Notes: generated from the letters alone by a model not told the origin. Numbered from the stretch's first letter, positions 45,473 through 54,137 are shown. The stretch: DNA of 64,000 bases from Ligilactobacillus ceti DSM 22408 (GCF_000423245.1 NZ_KE383993.1:290160-354159); one strand, 5' to 3'. A program made the numbers and translations.

Positions 45473-45500
45473 TTGAGGAATCTTGAGGAACTTTGAGGAA
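45473..45500. promoter_or_regulatory. Three direct repeats with 10-bp period upstream of the defence operon
   Basis: TTGAGGAA occurs at 45473-45480, 45483-45490 and 45493-45500, exactly one helical turn apart, starting 23 bases upstream of the first gene. Candidate -10 boxes (TATAAT on the minus strand) are at about 45535-45545 and 45580-45590. An operator for the XRE protein of the operon is a fair guess. Confidence 0.65.
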
Positions 45501-45663
45501 AACAAGGGTTAAATCAAAATTCCGATTTTATAGAATTATATTGAGCAGGGAAAACGAGTCTTCCTAGCAAATAAATTATATCACAAAATTTATTTTTGAT
45601 AAATAAAAAGTTTGCAATAAGGATATTTTGTTTGAACTGTACCTAAAGAAAGGAGGTAAACAA

Positions 45664-45801
45664 ATGGCTAAAAATTCTAAACAAACATCAAAGAATGTAG
45701 CTTCTAAAGCCAGCAAAATTTTAAGAGACGGTAGATACAGTCAAACTAGTAAATCTGTAGCTGCTAGTTGTTTGGCTCAGACTAAGACTAAAAAGAAATA
45801 G
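45664..45801 (+). CDS. Small basic phage/ICE-associated protein, 45 residues
   Basis: MAKNSKQTSKNVASKASKIL, then RDGRYSQTSKSVAASCLAQT and a Lys-rich end. Such small Ser/Lys/Thr-rich proteins are common in early regions of Firmicute phages and conjugative elements, with no known function. A near-perfect AGAAAGGAGG site precedes the ATG by eight bases, which supports translation. It is divergent from the defence operon. Confidence 0.75.
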   Translation: MAKNSKQTSKNVASKASKILRDGRYSQTSKSVAASCLAQTKTKKK

Positions 45802-45814
45802 TCTATTTAAGTTA

Positions 45815-46044
45815 TAACCGCTAGGTATCAAAAGTAAATAAATCCTAGCAGAAATCAAAAATCTCAATACTAGTCTAATAGACGCGCGTATTTAGACGGC
45901 GAGATGCATAAGAGAATTAAAAACTTACCTAAGGGAAGTTAGAAGTTCGATGCACTTACCGTGTTTTTGACGTGCCTTATTTTTAGGACTTTTAGAAACT
46001 GCAGTGCTTCGGCTCTGCAGTTTTTCTTATGCATCTCGCCTTTG
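45815..46044 (+). ncRNA. Candidate structured RNA, undescribed
   Basis: A 230-base stretch with no convincing gene but several nested inverted repeats. The outer pair is a 15-bp perfect match (45898-45912 with 46026-46040) that extends to about 19 with a G-T pair. Inside are a UUCG-capped stem (AAACTGCAG at 45996-46004 with CTGCAGTTT to 46023), GCAC/GTGC (45952/45972) and CCTAA/TTAGG (45928/45983). Upstream is GCTAGG/CCTAGC. It lies between a well-translated small gene and the next early gene, so it could be a leader or a separate RNA. I do not recognise a known family. Confidence 0.5.
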
Positions 46045-46062
46045 AGAAGAAAGGCGATAAAT

Positions 46063-46716
46063 ATGCAAAGAAAAAAAGAAAACAAAATCATTATTGATTG
46101 GAGACATGAATATAACATAGAGTCTATCGAACTTGATATGGAGTCTGCAAAAAAGTGGACAAATATCGATATTGAAGATTCTGACACGCTAGAAGATTAC
46201 CAAAAAAGGGTTCAAGAGTTTATAGACGCTGAATATAACCGTCCTGAATATAACACCATCAGAAAATTTGATAGGCATAGAGGCTATTCGCTGGCTTTGC
46301 CAGATGAAGATGGGTTTTGTGATGATGAACCTTTGATGTGCGAGGTTAGGGATAAAAGTATCTTTTATAAAGACAAGCTAAAAATAGAAGAAAAAGAAAG
46401 CCGTGAAGATATAGAAATGCTAATCCAAACGGCACTAAAAAAGGATGTAGCTGATTTAGTTATCGCTCACATCCTAGATAGCGTCCCTATAAGAGAGTTT
46501 GCCATGATGCGTAATCCTAGAGAAAAAGGCATGACTGATGTTGATTATAGGGAGCTTATAAATAGAAAAGCAAATAATCTCGGTCACCAATTAGCAAGGG
46601 CTAAAAAGATTCTGAAAAATATTTTTGAAAAAACATCCGATTTAGCTATCTCCCAAGGCTACTTATTAGAGGGACAAGAGATTCCTTCTAAGAAAAAGTC
46701 AAGTCATAGGAGGTAA
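46063..46716 (+). CDS. Phage early protein of unknown function
   Basis: A 217-residue protein, charged at both ends. Near residues 140-195 (ADLVIAHILDSVPIREFAMM, then NNLGHQLARAKKILKNIF) it resembles the helix-turn-helix of sigma-like regulators, but the match is weak and I do not assign a function. I chose ATG 46063 behind AGAAAGG; the frame is open to 45961, but that extension would lie across the structured region. It is six bases upstream of the antirepressor gene. Confidence 0.65.
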   Translation: MQRKKENKIIIDWRHEYNIESIELDMESAKKWTNIDIEDSDTLEDYQKRVQEFIDAEYNRPEYNTIRKFDRHRGYSLALPDEDGFCDDEPLMCEVRDKSIFYKDKLKIEEKESREDIEMLIQTALKKDVADLVIAHILDSVPIREFAMMRNPREKGMTDVDYRELINRKANNLGHQLARAKKILKNIFEKTSDLAISQGYLLEGQEIPSKKKSSHRR

Positions 46717-46721
46717 AAGAA

Positions 46722-47477
46722 ATGACAAAATTACAAGTATTTCAAAATGCAGAGTTTGGAACACTGCGTGCTATCGAAAAAGATGGCAAGGTATGGTTTA
46801 TCGGTAAAGAGGTAGCAGATGCCCTAGGTTATACCAATACGCAAAAGGCGATAAGGGATCATGTGGATATTGAAGATAGGCTGGGTGAACGAATCGTTCT
46901 GTCAGGTCAAAATCGACAAGTTATTTTGATTAACGAATCTGGTATTTATTCACTTATCTTTTCAAGCAAGCTAGAAAAAGCAAAAGAATTTAAACACTGG
47001 GTAACAAGTGAAGTCTTACCATCTATTAGAAAAAACGGTGGATATATCAAGGGTCAAGAGCGTTTATCCAACGAGGAATTATTATCTAAAGCACTGCTTG
47101 TAGCTAACAATGTGATTGAAGCTAAAAATAAGCAGATTGCTTACCTTGAGCCTAAAGCTTTATTTGCAGATAGCGTTACGGCTTCTAATACTACGATTCT
47201 TATTGGAGAACTTGCCAAAATCCTAAAAGGCAACGGTATCGAGATAGGTCAAAACAGGCTTTTTGATTGGCTACGTTCTAATGGTTATCTAATTAAGCGT
47301 AAAGGCACAGATTACAACATGCCAACGCAAAAAAGTATGGAACTTGGTCTTTTTAAGATTAAAGAGACAACAATTACGCATTCTGATGGTCATACCACAA
47401 TTAGTAAAACCACAAAAGTAACAGGTTATGGTCAGCAGTATTTTATAAATCTATTTTTGAAAGGAGGAGAAAAGTAA
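46722..47477 (+). CDS. Phage antirepressor (BRO-N plus KilA-C)
   Basis: A 251-residue protein with an N-terminal Bro domain (VFQNAEFGTLRAIEKDGKVW, FIGKEVADALGY, SEVLPSIRKNGGYI) and a C-terminal KilA-C/ANT domain (IEIGQNRLFDWLRSNGYLI, then MELGLFKIKETT and TKVTGYGQQYFINLF). Such proteins relieve CI-type repression or act in phage early regulation. Its stop overlaps the next start. A cognate phage CI repressor is not evident nearby. Confidence 0.92.
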   Translation: MTKLQVFQNAEFGTLRAIEKDGKVWFIGKEVADALGYTNTQKAIRDHVDIEDRLGERIVLSGQNRQVILINESGIYSLIFSSKLEKAKEFKHWVTSEVLPSIRKNGGYIKGQERLSNEELLSKALLVANNVIEAKNKQIAYLEPKALFADSVTASNTTILIGELAKILKGNGIEIGQNRLFDWLRSNGYLIKRKGTDYNMPTQKSMELGLFKIKETTITHSDGHTTISKTTKVTGYGQQYFINLFLKGGEK

Positions 47478-47833
47478 TGAAAAAAGAATTTAGACCACTT
47501 GTATATATTTGTGCTCCATATAAAGGAGATATCAAAAGCAATATCAAAAAAGCGAGAGCCTTTGCAGCGTTTGCCTATAAAAAAGGAGCGATTCCCGTTA
47601 CGACTCATCTGATGTTTCCTTTTCTTGATGATGAAAAAGATAGAAGCACGATTCTTTTTATGGATATTATCCTGCTTGGTAAATGTGATGAAGTGTGGGT
47701 GCTTGGAAAAACTATCAGTGAAGGTATGAAAAGAGAGCTTGAAGTATCTAAAAGAAGAAGACAAAAAATCAGATACTTTAGTGATGATTTTAAGGAGGTG
47801 AGCGGTTTTGAAAGTAATTCAAACAGAGTATAA
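47477..47833 (+). CDS. DUF4406/DUF7768-type phage protein
   Basis: A 118-residue protein of the nucleoside deoxyribosyltransferase-like fold: PLVYICAPYKGDIKSNIKKA at the N-terminus, AIPVTTHLMFPFLDDE, then LLGKCDEVWVLGKTISEGM. The pattern is common in phage early genes; enzymatic activity has not been established for this group. It overlaps the next gene by 26 bases. Confidence 0.82.
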   Translation: MKKEFRPLVYICAPYKGDIKSNIKKARAFAAFAYKKGAIPVTTHLMFPFLDDEKDRSTILFMDIILLGKCDEVWVLGKTISEGMKRELEVSKRRRQKIRYFSDDFKEVSGFESNSNRV

Positions 47834-48368
47834 AGGCTATCTTTTCCGCTCACGCCTTGAAGCTAGATGGGCAGTATTCTTTGATTCTGTAGGTGTTGAT
47901 TGGGAGTATGAGGTAGAAGGTTTTGAGTTAGAAGATGGAAGTAAGTATCTGCCCGATTTTCTAATTCATGGAGTAAAAGGGTGTTATGAGGGAGATTTGT
48001 ATGTTGAGGTAAAAGGGTATCTGTCAAAGTCTGATGCAAATAAGATAAGGCTTTTTGCTAAAGAACATCCAATCTTAATAGTTTCCCGTATCCCTTATGG
48101 AAGCGACATCTCATATATCACTGAAAACACTTCTAACATGTCTAGAAAAAGTGTCCATGGGATAGTTCCATTTAATTTTAAGTTTATTGATGGAAGAAAT
48201 GCACCAGCACACATGGGTCTTAATAAAAAGGGAGGCTTTGAGCTTTTTCAAAACGGCTCATTCTTTTTAGAAGAGCGTAATGATGAAAGCACGGAAAAAG
48301 CCTATCGAAATGCCCGTCAAGCTAGGTTTGAGTTTGGAGAAAGTCCGAAATTAGTGGGGGTGAGATAA
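47808..48368 (+). CDS. PD-(D/E)XK nuclease-like phage protein
   Basis: A 186-residue protein with a likely restriction-endonuclease fold: FRSRLEARWAVFFD (near residue 12), YLPDFLIHG with the motif Asp (near 47) and LYVEVKGYLSK with E-x-K (near 64). The arrangement D-(n)-E-x-K is as in PD-(D/E)XK enzymes of phages. It starts with TTG after AAGGAGGTGAGCG, inside the upstream gene. Confidence 0.75.
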   Translation: MKVIQTEYKGYLFRSRLEARWAVFFDSVGVDWEYEVEGFELEDGSKYLPDFLIHGVKGCYEGDLYVEVKGYLSKSDANKIRLFAKEHPILIVSRIPYGSDISYITENTSNMSRKSVHGIVPFNFKFIDGRNAPAHMGLNKKGGFELFQNGSFFLEERNDESTEKAYRNARQARFEFGESPKLVGVR

Positions 48369-50620
48369 TGAAGTTTAATCTTTATGTATCAGATAAGGTT
48401 CAAAGAAAAGATAACTGCTACTACAAAGCAAATCACCTAATCAAGAACGCTAGCGATATGCTATCAGCCGTGAGTTTTGATCATACTTGCGGTGAGTTTA
48501 AGGGAAGCTACCGCTCTAAAGCAAACTTTATATCTTCTAATGTAGATGTCTTTGATCTTGATAATGACCATAGTGAAAATCCCGATGATTGGATTTATCC
48601 AGAAGACTATGAGTTTATTTTAGGAGATGTATCCTACGTTATTGTTCCAAGTAGGAACAACCTAAAATCAAAAAACGGCAAAGCTCCTAGACCAAGGCAT
48701 CATGTGTATCTAGCTCATAAGCCTTTTAATAGTGCAAGTGAATGTGAAGAGTTTAAAAAGAAGGTTTTTGAAAAGTTTAGCTTTTTTGATTCTAACGCAC
48801 TTGATGCTTCAAGGTTTGTTTATGGTCATAGCGTAAAAGCTGATGAGATTATTTGGAATGAAGGCTCTTATACTTTTGATGAAGTCTTATCTCAAGAAAT
48901 TGATGCTTTTGAGGTTTTTGATAAGGAAAGTGAAAATATCAAAGAGGGTCAAAGAAACTCTAACATGAGTAGAATGGCAGCTAGACTTATAAAAAGGTAT
49001 GGGAACTCTGATGAGGCAAAAAGAATCTATCTTGAAAAATCAAGGCTATGTGATCCTCCTTTATCAAAAGAAGAGTTATCTAGCATTTGGTATAGTGCGG
49101 TTAAATTTGGAAAACGCATAAGTAAAAGTGAAGGCTATATTCCGCCAGAAGAATATAATAAGCCCATCGAGTGGGAAGAGCCGATTGCTTTTAATGATTA
49201 TGAACTTCCCCCATTTCCTACCCACGCATTGCCTAGCGTTATCTCTGATTATGTGATGGAGTTATCTGAAAGCACGCAAACACCTATTGATATGGCAGCG
49301 ACTTCATCTCTTGCAGTCCTTTCTGTTGCCATGCAAGGCAAATTTAAGATTAAAGCAAAAGATGACTGGATAGAGCCTGTTAATACTTTTGTGCTTGATG
49401 TAATGGAGCCATCAGAACGAAAGTCTGCCGTGCAAAGTGCAATGATAAAACCTCTTAATATGTATGAGACAGAGCAAAATAGAATCAATCAAGGCATTAT
49501 CGAATCAAGCAAAATGCGAAAGCGAATCCTTGAAAAAAAGCAAAAAGCGATCGAAGACCAAGTCGCCAAAGGAAAAGCTGGAAAAGAAGAAATAACTAAA
49601 ATTGCTGATGAGATTGCTAGCTTTGAGGAAACAAAGCCACTAAAACTTTATGTTGATGATATTACAACAGAAAAGCTAATCTCTGTCATTGCACAAAACG
49701 ATGGAAGAGCTGCGATTCTTTCAACAGAAGGCGGTATTTTTGATACGCTATCTGGTGCTTATTCTAAGACAGTAAATATTGATGTCATGCTTAAAGGCTA
49801 TTCTGGAGATAGCATAAGGGTTGATAGGATTGGAAGAGATAGCGAGAGCATTTTAAGTCCTACCTTAACCATTCTTTTAATGGTGCAACCAAGCGTTCTA
49901 TCTGGACTTATGCAAAACGGAGTGTTCAGAGGCAGGGGGCTTACTGCAAGGTTTTTATACTGCATACCAAGGTCTCTTGTTGGAAAAAGAAAGTATTACT
50001 CAAAGCCAGTAAATAAAGATACCTATAAGGCGTATGAAGCTAGAATCGTAAACATCTTAGAAGATTCAGAAGAAGAACTAATAACCTTATCTAGTGAAGC
50101 TGATAGGCTTATTGCTACTTTTGCCCAAGACCTTGAAGGAAAGCTAAAGACTCAATATGAAGACATTATCGAGTGGGCAGGAAAGCTAGTAGGTAACATT
50201 TTAAGAATCTCAGCCCTTTTAACAAGAGCACAGATAGAAAGAAAGCACGACTTTTTAGATGTGAATGAGCCTCTTATCGTAGATGAAAAGACAATGGAAA
50301 ACGCCATCAGCATTGGCAGGTATTTTATAAGCCATGCAAAAGCAGCTTTTATTCTTATGGGAATTGAAGATAGTGAAAAAGAAGTGCGTAAAGTCCTAGA
50401 ACAAATCAAGGAAAAAGGCATAACCGAATTTAGCGTCAGAGATTTAATGAGAACTTGTAGAAACCTTAAAAATAGAACGGTAGCCCTTAGCGTCATTGAA
50501 AAACTCATAGATTATGGCTATGTGAACGAAAAAGATGATCCAAATTATGCAGGCGTTGGTAGACCAAAAGGAAGAAAGTATTTAGTAAATCCTATGATTT
50601 ATGGAGGTAAAAATGATTGA
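48368..50620 (+). CDS. Phage replication protein: primase-like with PriCT and DUF3987 domains
   Basis: A 750-residue protein. The N-terminus (about 1-180) is archaeo-eukaryotic-primase-like (FDLDNDHSENPDDW with Asp pair, RPRHHVYLAH, FDSNALDASRFVYGH). A PriCT helix bundle follows (NMSRMAARLIKRYG, LSKEELSSIWYSAVKFGK, about 198-250). The C-terminal 470 residues are DUF3987, with a P-loop-like VMEPSERKSAVQSAM (near 346) in place of a standard Walker A. It likely primes and unwinds phage DNA. It overlaps neighbours at both ends. Confidence 0.88.
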   Translation: MKFNLYVSDKVQRKDNCYYKANHLIKNASDMLSAVSFDHTCGEFKGSYRSKANFISSNVDVFDLDNDHSENPDDWIYPEDYEFILGDVSYVIVPSRNNLKSKNGKAPRPRHHVYLAHKPFNSASECEEFKKKVFEKFSFFDSNALDASRFVYGHSVKADEIIWNEGSYTFDEVLSQEIDAFEVFDKESENIKEGQRNSNMSRMAARLIKRYGNSDEAKRIYLEKSRLCDPPLSKEELSSIWYSAVKFGKRISKSEGYIPPEEYNKPIEWEEPIAFNDYELPPFPTHALPSVISDYVMELSESTQTPIDMAATSSLAVLSVAMQGKFKIKAKDDWIEPVNTFVLDVMEPSERKSAVQSAMIKPLNMYETEQNRINQGIIESSKMRKRILEKKQKAIEDQVAKGKAGKEEITKIADEIASFEETKPLKLYVDDITTEKLISVIAQNDGRAAILSTEGGIFDTLSGAYSKTVNIDVMLKGYSGDSIRVDRIGRDSESILSPTLTILLMVQPSVLSGLMQNGVFRGRGLTARFLYCIPRSLVGKRKYYSKPVNKDTYKAYEARIVNILEDSEEELITLSSEADRLIATFAQDLEGKLKTQYEDIIEWAGKLVGNILRISALLTRAQIERKHDFLDVNEPLIVDEKTMENAISIGRYFISHAKAAFILMGIEDSEKEVRKVLEQIKEKGITEFSVRDLMRTCRNLKNRTVALSVIEKLIDYGYVNEKDDPNYAGVGRPKGRKYLVNPMIYGGKND

Positions 50621-50909
50621 AAAACAAATAGAAAATTACCTAGTAAAGAAAGTTAGAAACGCAGGCGGGGTGGCTTTTAAGTTTGTGAGTCCAGGAAATG
50701 CTGGCGTTCCAGATAGGTTAGTTCTACTTCCAAAAGGGATAGTAGCTTTTGTAGAAGTAAAAAGTAAAGGTAAAAAGCTAAGAGGTATTCAAGAGGCGAA
50801 GAAAAGGCAGATAGAAAAATTAGGTTTTAAGGTTTATGTGGTTGATGAAAAAGAGAAAGTTGATGAGTTAATGAATAGTTTTGTCCTTTTGTCCGAATTA
50901 AATTCTTAA
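50613..50909 (+). CDS. VRR-NUC domain nuclease
   Basis: A 98-residue stand-alone VRR-NUC protein (PD-(D/E)XK superfamily): EKQIENYLVKKVRNAGG, FKFVSPGNAGVPDRLVLLPKG with the motif Asp, and VAFVEVKSKGKKLRGIQEAK with E-x-K. Such nucleases usually lie next to SNF2-type helicases in Firmicute phages, as here. ATG 50613 follows ATGGAGGTAAAA; it overlaps the primase by eight bases. Confidence 0.92.
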   Translation: MIEKQIENYLVKKVRNAGGVAFKFVSPGNAGVPDRLVLLPKGIVAFVEVKSKGKKLRGIQEAKKRQIEKLGFKVYVVDEKEKVDELMNSFVLLSELNS

Positions 50910-51117
50910 TTATGTCCCACGCCAAAAGCCTTATTTTATGCGGTTTAGAGGAGATTTTTAATTTTGTCCTTTTGTCCCAGCTTATGTGTGCGTATAAATG
51001 CTTTTATGTCCTTTATAAAAGTTTTGTCGTATATAATACTTATTTTTTATATATTATATTATATTTTAAATTCTTATATACACTTTCACACACAAGCCTA
51101 GGGACAAAAGGACAAAA
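50879..51117. repeat. GTCCTTTTGTCC repeats around a 310-base gap
   Basis: TTTTGTCCTTTTGTCC occurs at 50879-50894 and 50962-50977 in direct orientation, and its complement at 51102-51117, so 50962-50978 and 51101-51117 form a 17-bp perfect inverted repeat enclosing a very AT-rich 122-base stretch. No convincing gene is in the gap (50910-51219). The place between primase/nuclease and helicase suits a replication origin, which is inference. Confidence 0.6.
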
Positions 51118-51219
51118 AGGACAAAAGCACTGAAGCCCTTATAAATCAAGGTTTACAGGCGTTGGAGTTTTTGAAAATAAATGTGGACACCTCGGACAAA
51201 AGTGTGAAAGGAGGAATAT

Positions 51220-52599
51220 ATGGAATACATTGCACATAACTATCAAAAAGTAGCAACTAACTTTATTTTAGATAGAAAAATATCAGCCCTATTTCTAAAC
51301 TGCGGACTTGGAAAAACAAGTATAACCTTATCAGCCATTGATGAACTGATGCTAGATAGATTTGATGTAGCAAAAGTACTCGTTATTGCACCACTTAGAG
51401 TTTGTAATGTTTGGAAAGATGAAATCAAAAAATGGAATCATCTAAAAGACCTAAGCTACTTACTTATCGTTGGAAGTAAAAAGGATAGAGAAAAAGCACT
51501 CAGCCAAAAAGCACATATCTATGTAATCAATCGTGAAAATGTAGACTGGTTAATAACAAAAAGTGGATACCATTTTGATTTTGATATGCTCGTCATTGAT
51601 GAATTATCGAGTTTCAAAAATGGACAATCAAAAAGGTTCAAAAGCCTTATAAAAGTTAGACCTTTTATAAAAAGAGTAGTAGGACTTACTGCAACACCTG
51701 CATCAAATGGACTGATGGACTTATGGGCAGAGTTTAAGCTAATAGATGGTGGAAGAAGATTAGAAAAATATATCACACATTACAGAAAAAAATACTTTGA
51801 ACCAGATCTAAGAAACGGAATGCAGATATACTCATACCTTCCAAAGCCAAATGCAGAAAAAGCAATCTATAAACAAATATCAGACATAACCATCTCAATG
51901 GAATCAAGTGATTATCTAGATATGCCAGATTTAGTTTTTAACAAGGTAAAAGTATATATGGATGATGGCGAGAAGGAAATCTATGATGAGATGAAGAAAA
52001 AATTTGTAGTAGAGGTGCTTCGTAGAAAAAGAGAGGAGGATATACAAAATAACTGGGCAAGCGTAGAAATTGATGCAGTAAATGCTGGCGTGCTATCTGG
52101 AAAACTACTGCAACTAGCAAGTGGTGGAATTTATGATGAAGACTCAACTGCTCACTTTATCCACGATAAAAAGCTATATGCACTAGAAGACTTGATAGAA
52201 GCAGCAAATGGAAATCCTGTGCTTGTCGCATACTGGTTTGGCTTTGATAGAGAAAGGATAAAGGAGCGATTCAATGTAAGAGAAATAAAAACAGAAAAAG
52301 ACATCTCCGATTGGAACGAAGGTAAAATTCCTGTTGCGATTATGCATCCAGCAAGTGCAGGACACGGACTTAACCTTCAAAAAGGCGGATCAACTCTTAT
52401 CTGGTATTCACTCACATGGAGTCTAGAACTGTACCAGCAGACCAACGCTAGACTTTATAGGCAAGGACAAGACCAAACAGTTATCATTCATCATATTGTT
52501 TGCAGTGGAACGATTGATGAACAGGTAATGAAAGCACTGAAAAATAAGAAGAAAAATCAAGACAGTCTTATAGAAGCTGTGAAAGTACACATTGAGTAG
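51220..52599 (+). CDS. SNF2-like DEAD/DEAH-box helicase of phage type
   Basis: A 459-residue superfamily 2 ATPase: Walker A LNCGLGKTSITL (near 27), DEAH variant VIDELSSFK (near 124), motif III LTATPASNGLMDLW (near 155), and C-terminal motifs ASAGHGLNLQKGGS and QQTNARLYRQGQDQ (near 407). The tail (MKALKNKKKNQDSLIEAV) is the usual end of this phage family. It forms the replication module with the primase and the VRR-NUC protein. Confidence 0.92.
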   Translation: MEYIAHNYQKVATNFILDRKISALFLNCGLGKTSITLSAIDELMLDRFDVAKVLVIAPLRVCNVWKDEIKKWNHLKDLSYLLIVGSKKDREKALSQKAHIYVINRENVDWLITKSGYHFDFDMLVIDELSSFKNGQSKRFKSLIKVRPFIKRVVGLTATPASNGLMDLWAEFKLIDGGRRLEKYITHYRKKYFEPDLRNGMQIYSYLPKPNAEKAIYKQISDITISMESSDYLDMPDLVFNKVKVYMDDGEKEIYDEMKKKFVVEVLRRKREEDIQNNWASVEIDAVNAGVLSGKLLQLASGGIYDEDSTAHFIHDKKLYALEDLIEAANGNPVLVAYWFGFDRERIKERFNVREIKTEKDISDWNEGKIPVAIMHPASAGHGLNLQKGGSTLIWYSLTWSLELYQQTNARLYRQGQDQTVIIHHIVCSGTIDEQVMKALKNKKKNQDSLIEAVKVHIE

Positions 52600-52643
52600 A
52601 GGTTCTATAAGAGAACTTACCTCAAAGAGAAAAGAGGTAAGAA

Positions 52644-53087
52644 ATGAAAGCAAAAGACTATTTTAAGAAAATAGAAAAACTAGAAAAAGGCATCGACCTT
52701 AAAAAACAAAGAGTAGAAATCTTTAGGCAAATAGCAGGAAGTCCCGCGTCTCCTAGATATTCACACATGCCAAAGCCACCACAACGAAGAAGCATGTCGC
52801 CTATGGCTGATGCTCTTGATAAAGCCCTAGACCTAGAAGAAGAAATCAAAACAGATGAAATAAAACTAAATGCAATGAAGGTGGAAGCGTTAGATATTAT
52901 TGGTGAAATGCCTAGTACTGTGCATCAGCAGATTTTGATTGGTAGATACTTTGAGCATTTAAGCTGGGATAAGCTGATAGCAAAAGTCTTATATGAAAGA
53001 CGCTATGTTTATAAAATGCACGGCAGAGCTTTGTGTTCTTTTGAAAAAATAGTACATGATAGAAAAAAGACACTAAAAGACACCTAA
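52644..53087 (+). CDS. DUF1492/ArpU-like late regulator
   Basis: A 147-residue protein. The central Pro-rich SPRYSHMPKPPQRRSMSPMA and the C-terminal sigma-region-4-like part (QQILIGRYFEHLSWDKLIAK, then RRYVYKMHGRAL) match the DUF1492 group of sigma-like phage regulators, which usually sit just before the packaging genes and control late transcription. Ribosome site GAGGTAAGAA precedes ATG. Confidence 0.82.
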   Translation: MKAKDYFKKIEKLEKGIDLKKQRVEIFRQIAGSPASPRYSHMPKPPQRRSMSPMADALDKALDLEEEIKTDEIKLNAMKVEALDIIGEMPSTVHQQILIGRYFEHLSWDKLIAKVLYERRYVYKMHGRALCSFEKIVHDRKKTLKDT

Positions 53088-53145
53088 AGACACTATAAAA
53101 CACAAGTTCACCTGTGTTATTATATAATCAGCAAAAAGTATAAGA

Positions 53146-53176
53146 GCCCTTGCAGGACAAACCTGTGAGGGTTTTT
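53146..53176 (+). terminator. Terminator or attenuator before the HNH gene
   Basis: Arms CCCTTGCAGG (53147-53156) and CCTGTGAGGG (53162-53171) with an ACAAA loop, followed by TTTTTC. A TATAAT lies at about 53121-53126, so the hairpin may sit in the HNH leader and act as an attenuator or a late-control point. Confidence 0.65.
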
Positions 53177-53202
53177 CTTATGCCCAATAAAGAGGAGGTC
53201 TT

Positions 53203-53565
53203 ATGCCAAGGAAACCGAAAAGACCATGCTCTTTTCCAAACTGTCCAAAACTTACTGATGGTAGGTTTTGTGAGAGGCATGAAAAAGAAGATAACAAGAG
53301 GTATGAAAAGTATGGTCGTAAGTATAAGAGTTCTCAAAGGTATGGAAGAGTATGGAAACGAATAAGAGATAGTTATGTTAGGACTCATCCTTTTTGTGAG
53401 ATGTGTTTTAAGGCTGGAGTTATGAAAGAAGTGGAACAAGTCCACCATAAGCTACCGCTTAATGAAGGTGGAACGCATGATATAAATAATCTTATTTCTT
53501 TATGTCAAAGCTGTCACTCACGAATTCACGCCGAGCGTGGTGATAGATGGAATAACAAAAAATAG
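53203..53565 (+). CDS. HNH endonuclease
   Basis: A 120-residue phage HNH nuclease. N-terminal zinc pattern CSFPNCPKLTDGRFCERH, then CEMCFKAG, the core VEQVHHKLPLNEGGTHDINN (His-His) and NLISLCQSCHSRIHAE. HNH proteins beside terminase genes assist DNA packaging in cos phages, and a terminase small subunit lies 760 bases downstream. ATG follows AAGAGGAGG. It is convergent with yafQ. Confidence 0.93.
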   Translation: MPRKPKRPCSFPNCPKLTDGRFCERHEKEDNKRYEKYGRKYKSSQRYGRVWKRIRDSYVRTHPFCEMCFKAGVMKEVEQVHHKLPLNEGGTHDINNLISLCQSCHSRIHAERGDRWNNKK

Positions 53566-53580
53566 CCACCTTGTTAGTGG

Positions 53581-53859
53581 CTATTTCTTAAATAAATCTG
53601 AATGCGTGCCAGTATCTGCAAGGGTTAATGTTAAAATGTCATCTTCTATCAAATAGATGAGTAACCAGTCTGGTTGCAGGTGACATTCATGATAACCGAT
53701 GAAGTTACCTTTTAAAGCGTGAGGTTTATATTTTGCATCGAGTTCTTTACCCTGACGTAAAGTATCGATAACGCTTTCTAGTATAGACATATCTAAACCA
53801 CGCTTTTTAGCACGCTTATAGCTTTTCTTAAAAGCGTTGGTGTACTTAACTATATACAT
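53581..53859 (-). CDS. YafQ-family toxin (mRNA interferase)
   Basis: A 92-residue RelE-superfamily toxin of the YafQ type: MYIVKYTNAFKKSYKRAKKR, LDAKYKPHALKGNFIGYHEC, HLQPDWLLIYLIEDD, and the C-terminal TLADTGTHSDLFKK with catalytic His. YafQ enzymes cleave mRNA on the ribosome. It is two bases downstream of its antitoxin gene, the usual dinJ-yafQ order. The pair sits as a module inside the phage region, opposite to its neighbours. Confidence 0.94.
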   Translation of the reverse strand: MYIVKYTNAFKKSYKRAKKRGLDMSILESVIDTLRQGKELDAKYKPHALKGNFIGYHECHLQPDWLLIYLIEDDILTLTLADTGTHSDLFKK

Positions 53860-53861
53860 TG

Positions 53862-54137
53862 TTAAGCGTCCAAAGCTGACATTAGGTCATGCATATTTGT
53901 ATAGCCTTTGACATCAGGATCGTGAGCGATACGCTTAGCTTCAACCATAGCTTCTAGTGTTTCTTGATTGTATTCTGGCATGCTTACAGTAAATGGTAGA
54001 CCATTTCTTAGCACGCATTGACTAAGAAACATGTTAACGGCAGTGGACATATCAAGACCAAGCCTTGCAAAAAGTTCTGATGATAATTTTTTAGTATCTG
54101 AATCGATACGAATTTGAGTTGGAATTGTTTTAGCCAT
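53862..54137 (-). CDS. RelB/DinJ-family antitoxin
   Basis: A 91-residue ribbon-helix-helix antitoxin: TIPTQIRIDSDTKKLSSELF, ARLGLDMSTAVNMFLSQC and a C-terminal toxin-binding tail. It neutralises YafQ and represses its own promoter. I chose ATG 54137, nine bases after AAGGAGG; an in-frame ATG two codons earlier is too close to that site. Confidence 0.94.
   Translation of the reverse strand: MAKTIPTQIRIDSDTKKLSSELFARLGLDMSTAVNMFLSQCVLRNGLPFTVSMPEYNQETLEAMVEAKRIAHDPDVKGYTNMHDLMSALDA

Noticed and set aside
45939-46187. A minus-strand frame of 82 codons over the structured region
   Set aside because: It is antisense to a gene with a good start and shows no family features; base pairing explains the region better.
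50912-51133. A 73-codon frame in the gap between the VRR-NUC gene and the helicase
   Set aside because: Composition is Tyr/Leu/Phe-rich from AT-rich DNA, it covers the repeats, and no ribosome site precedes it.
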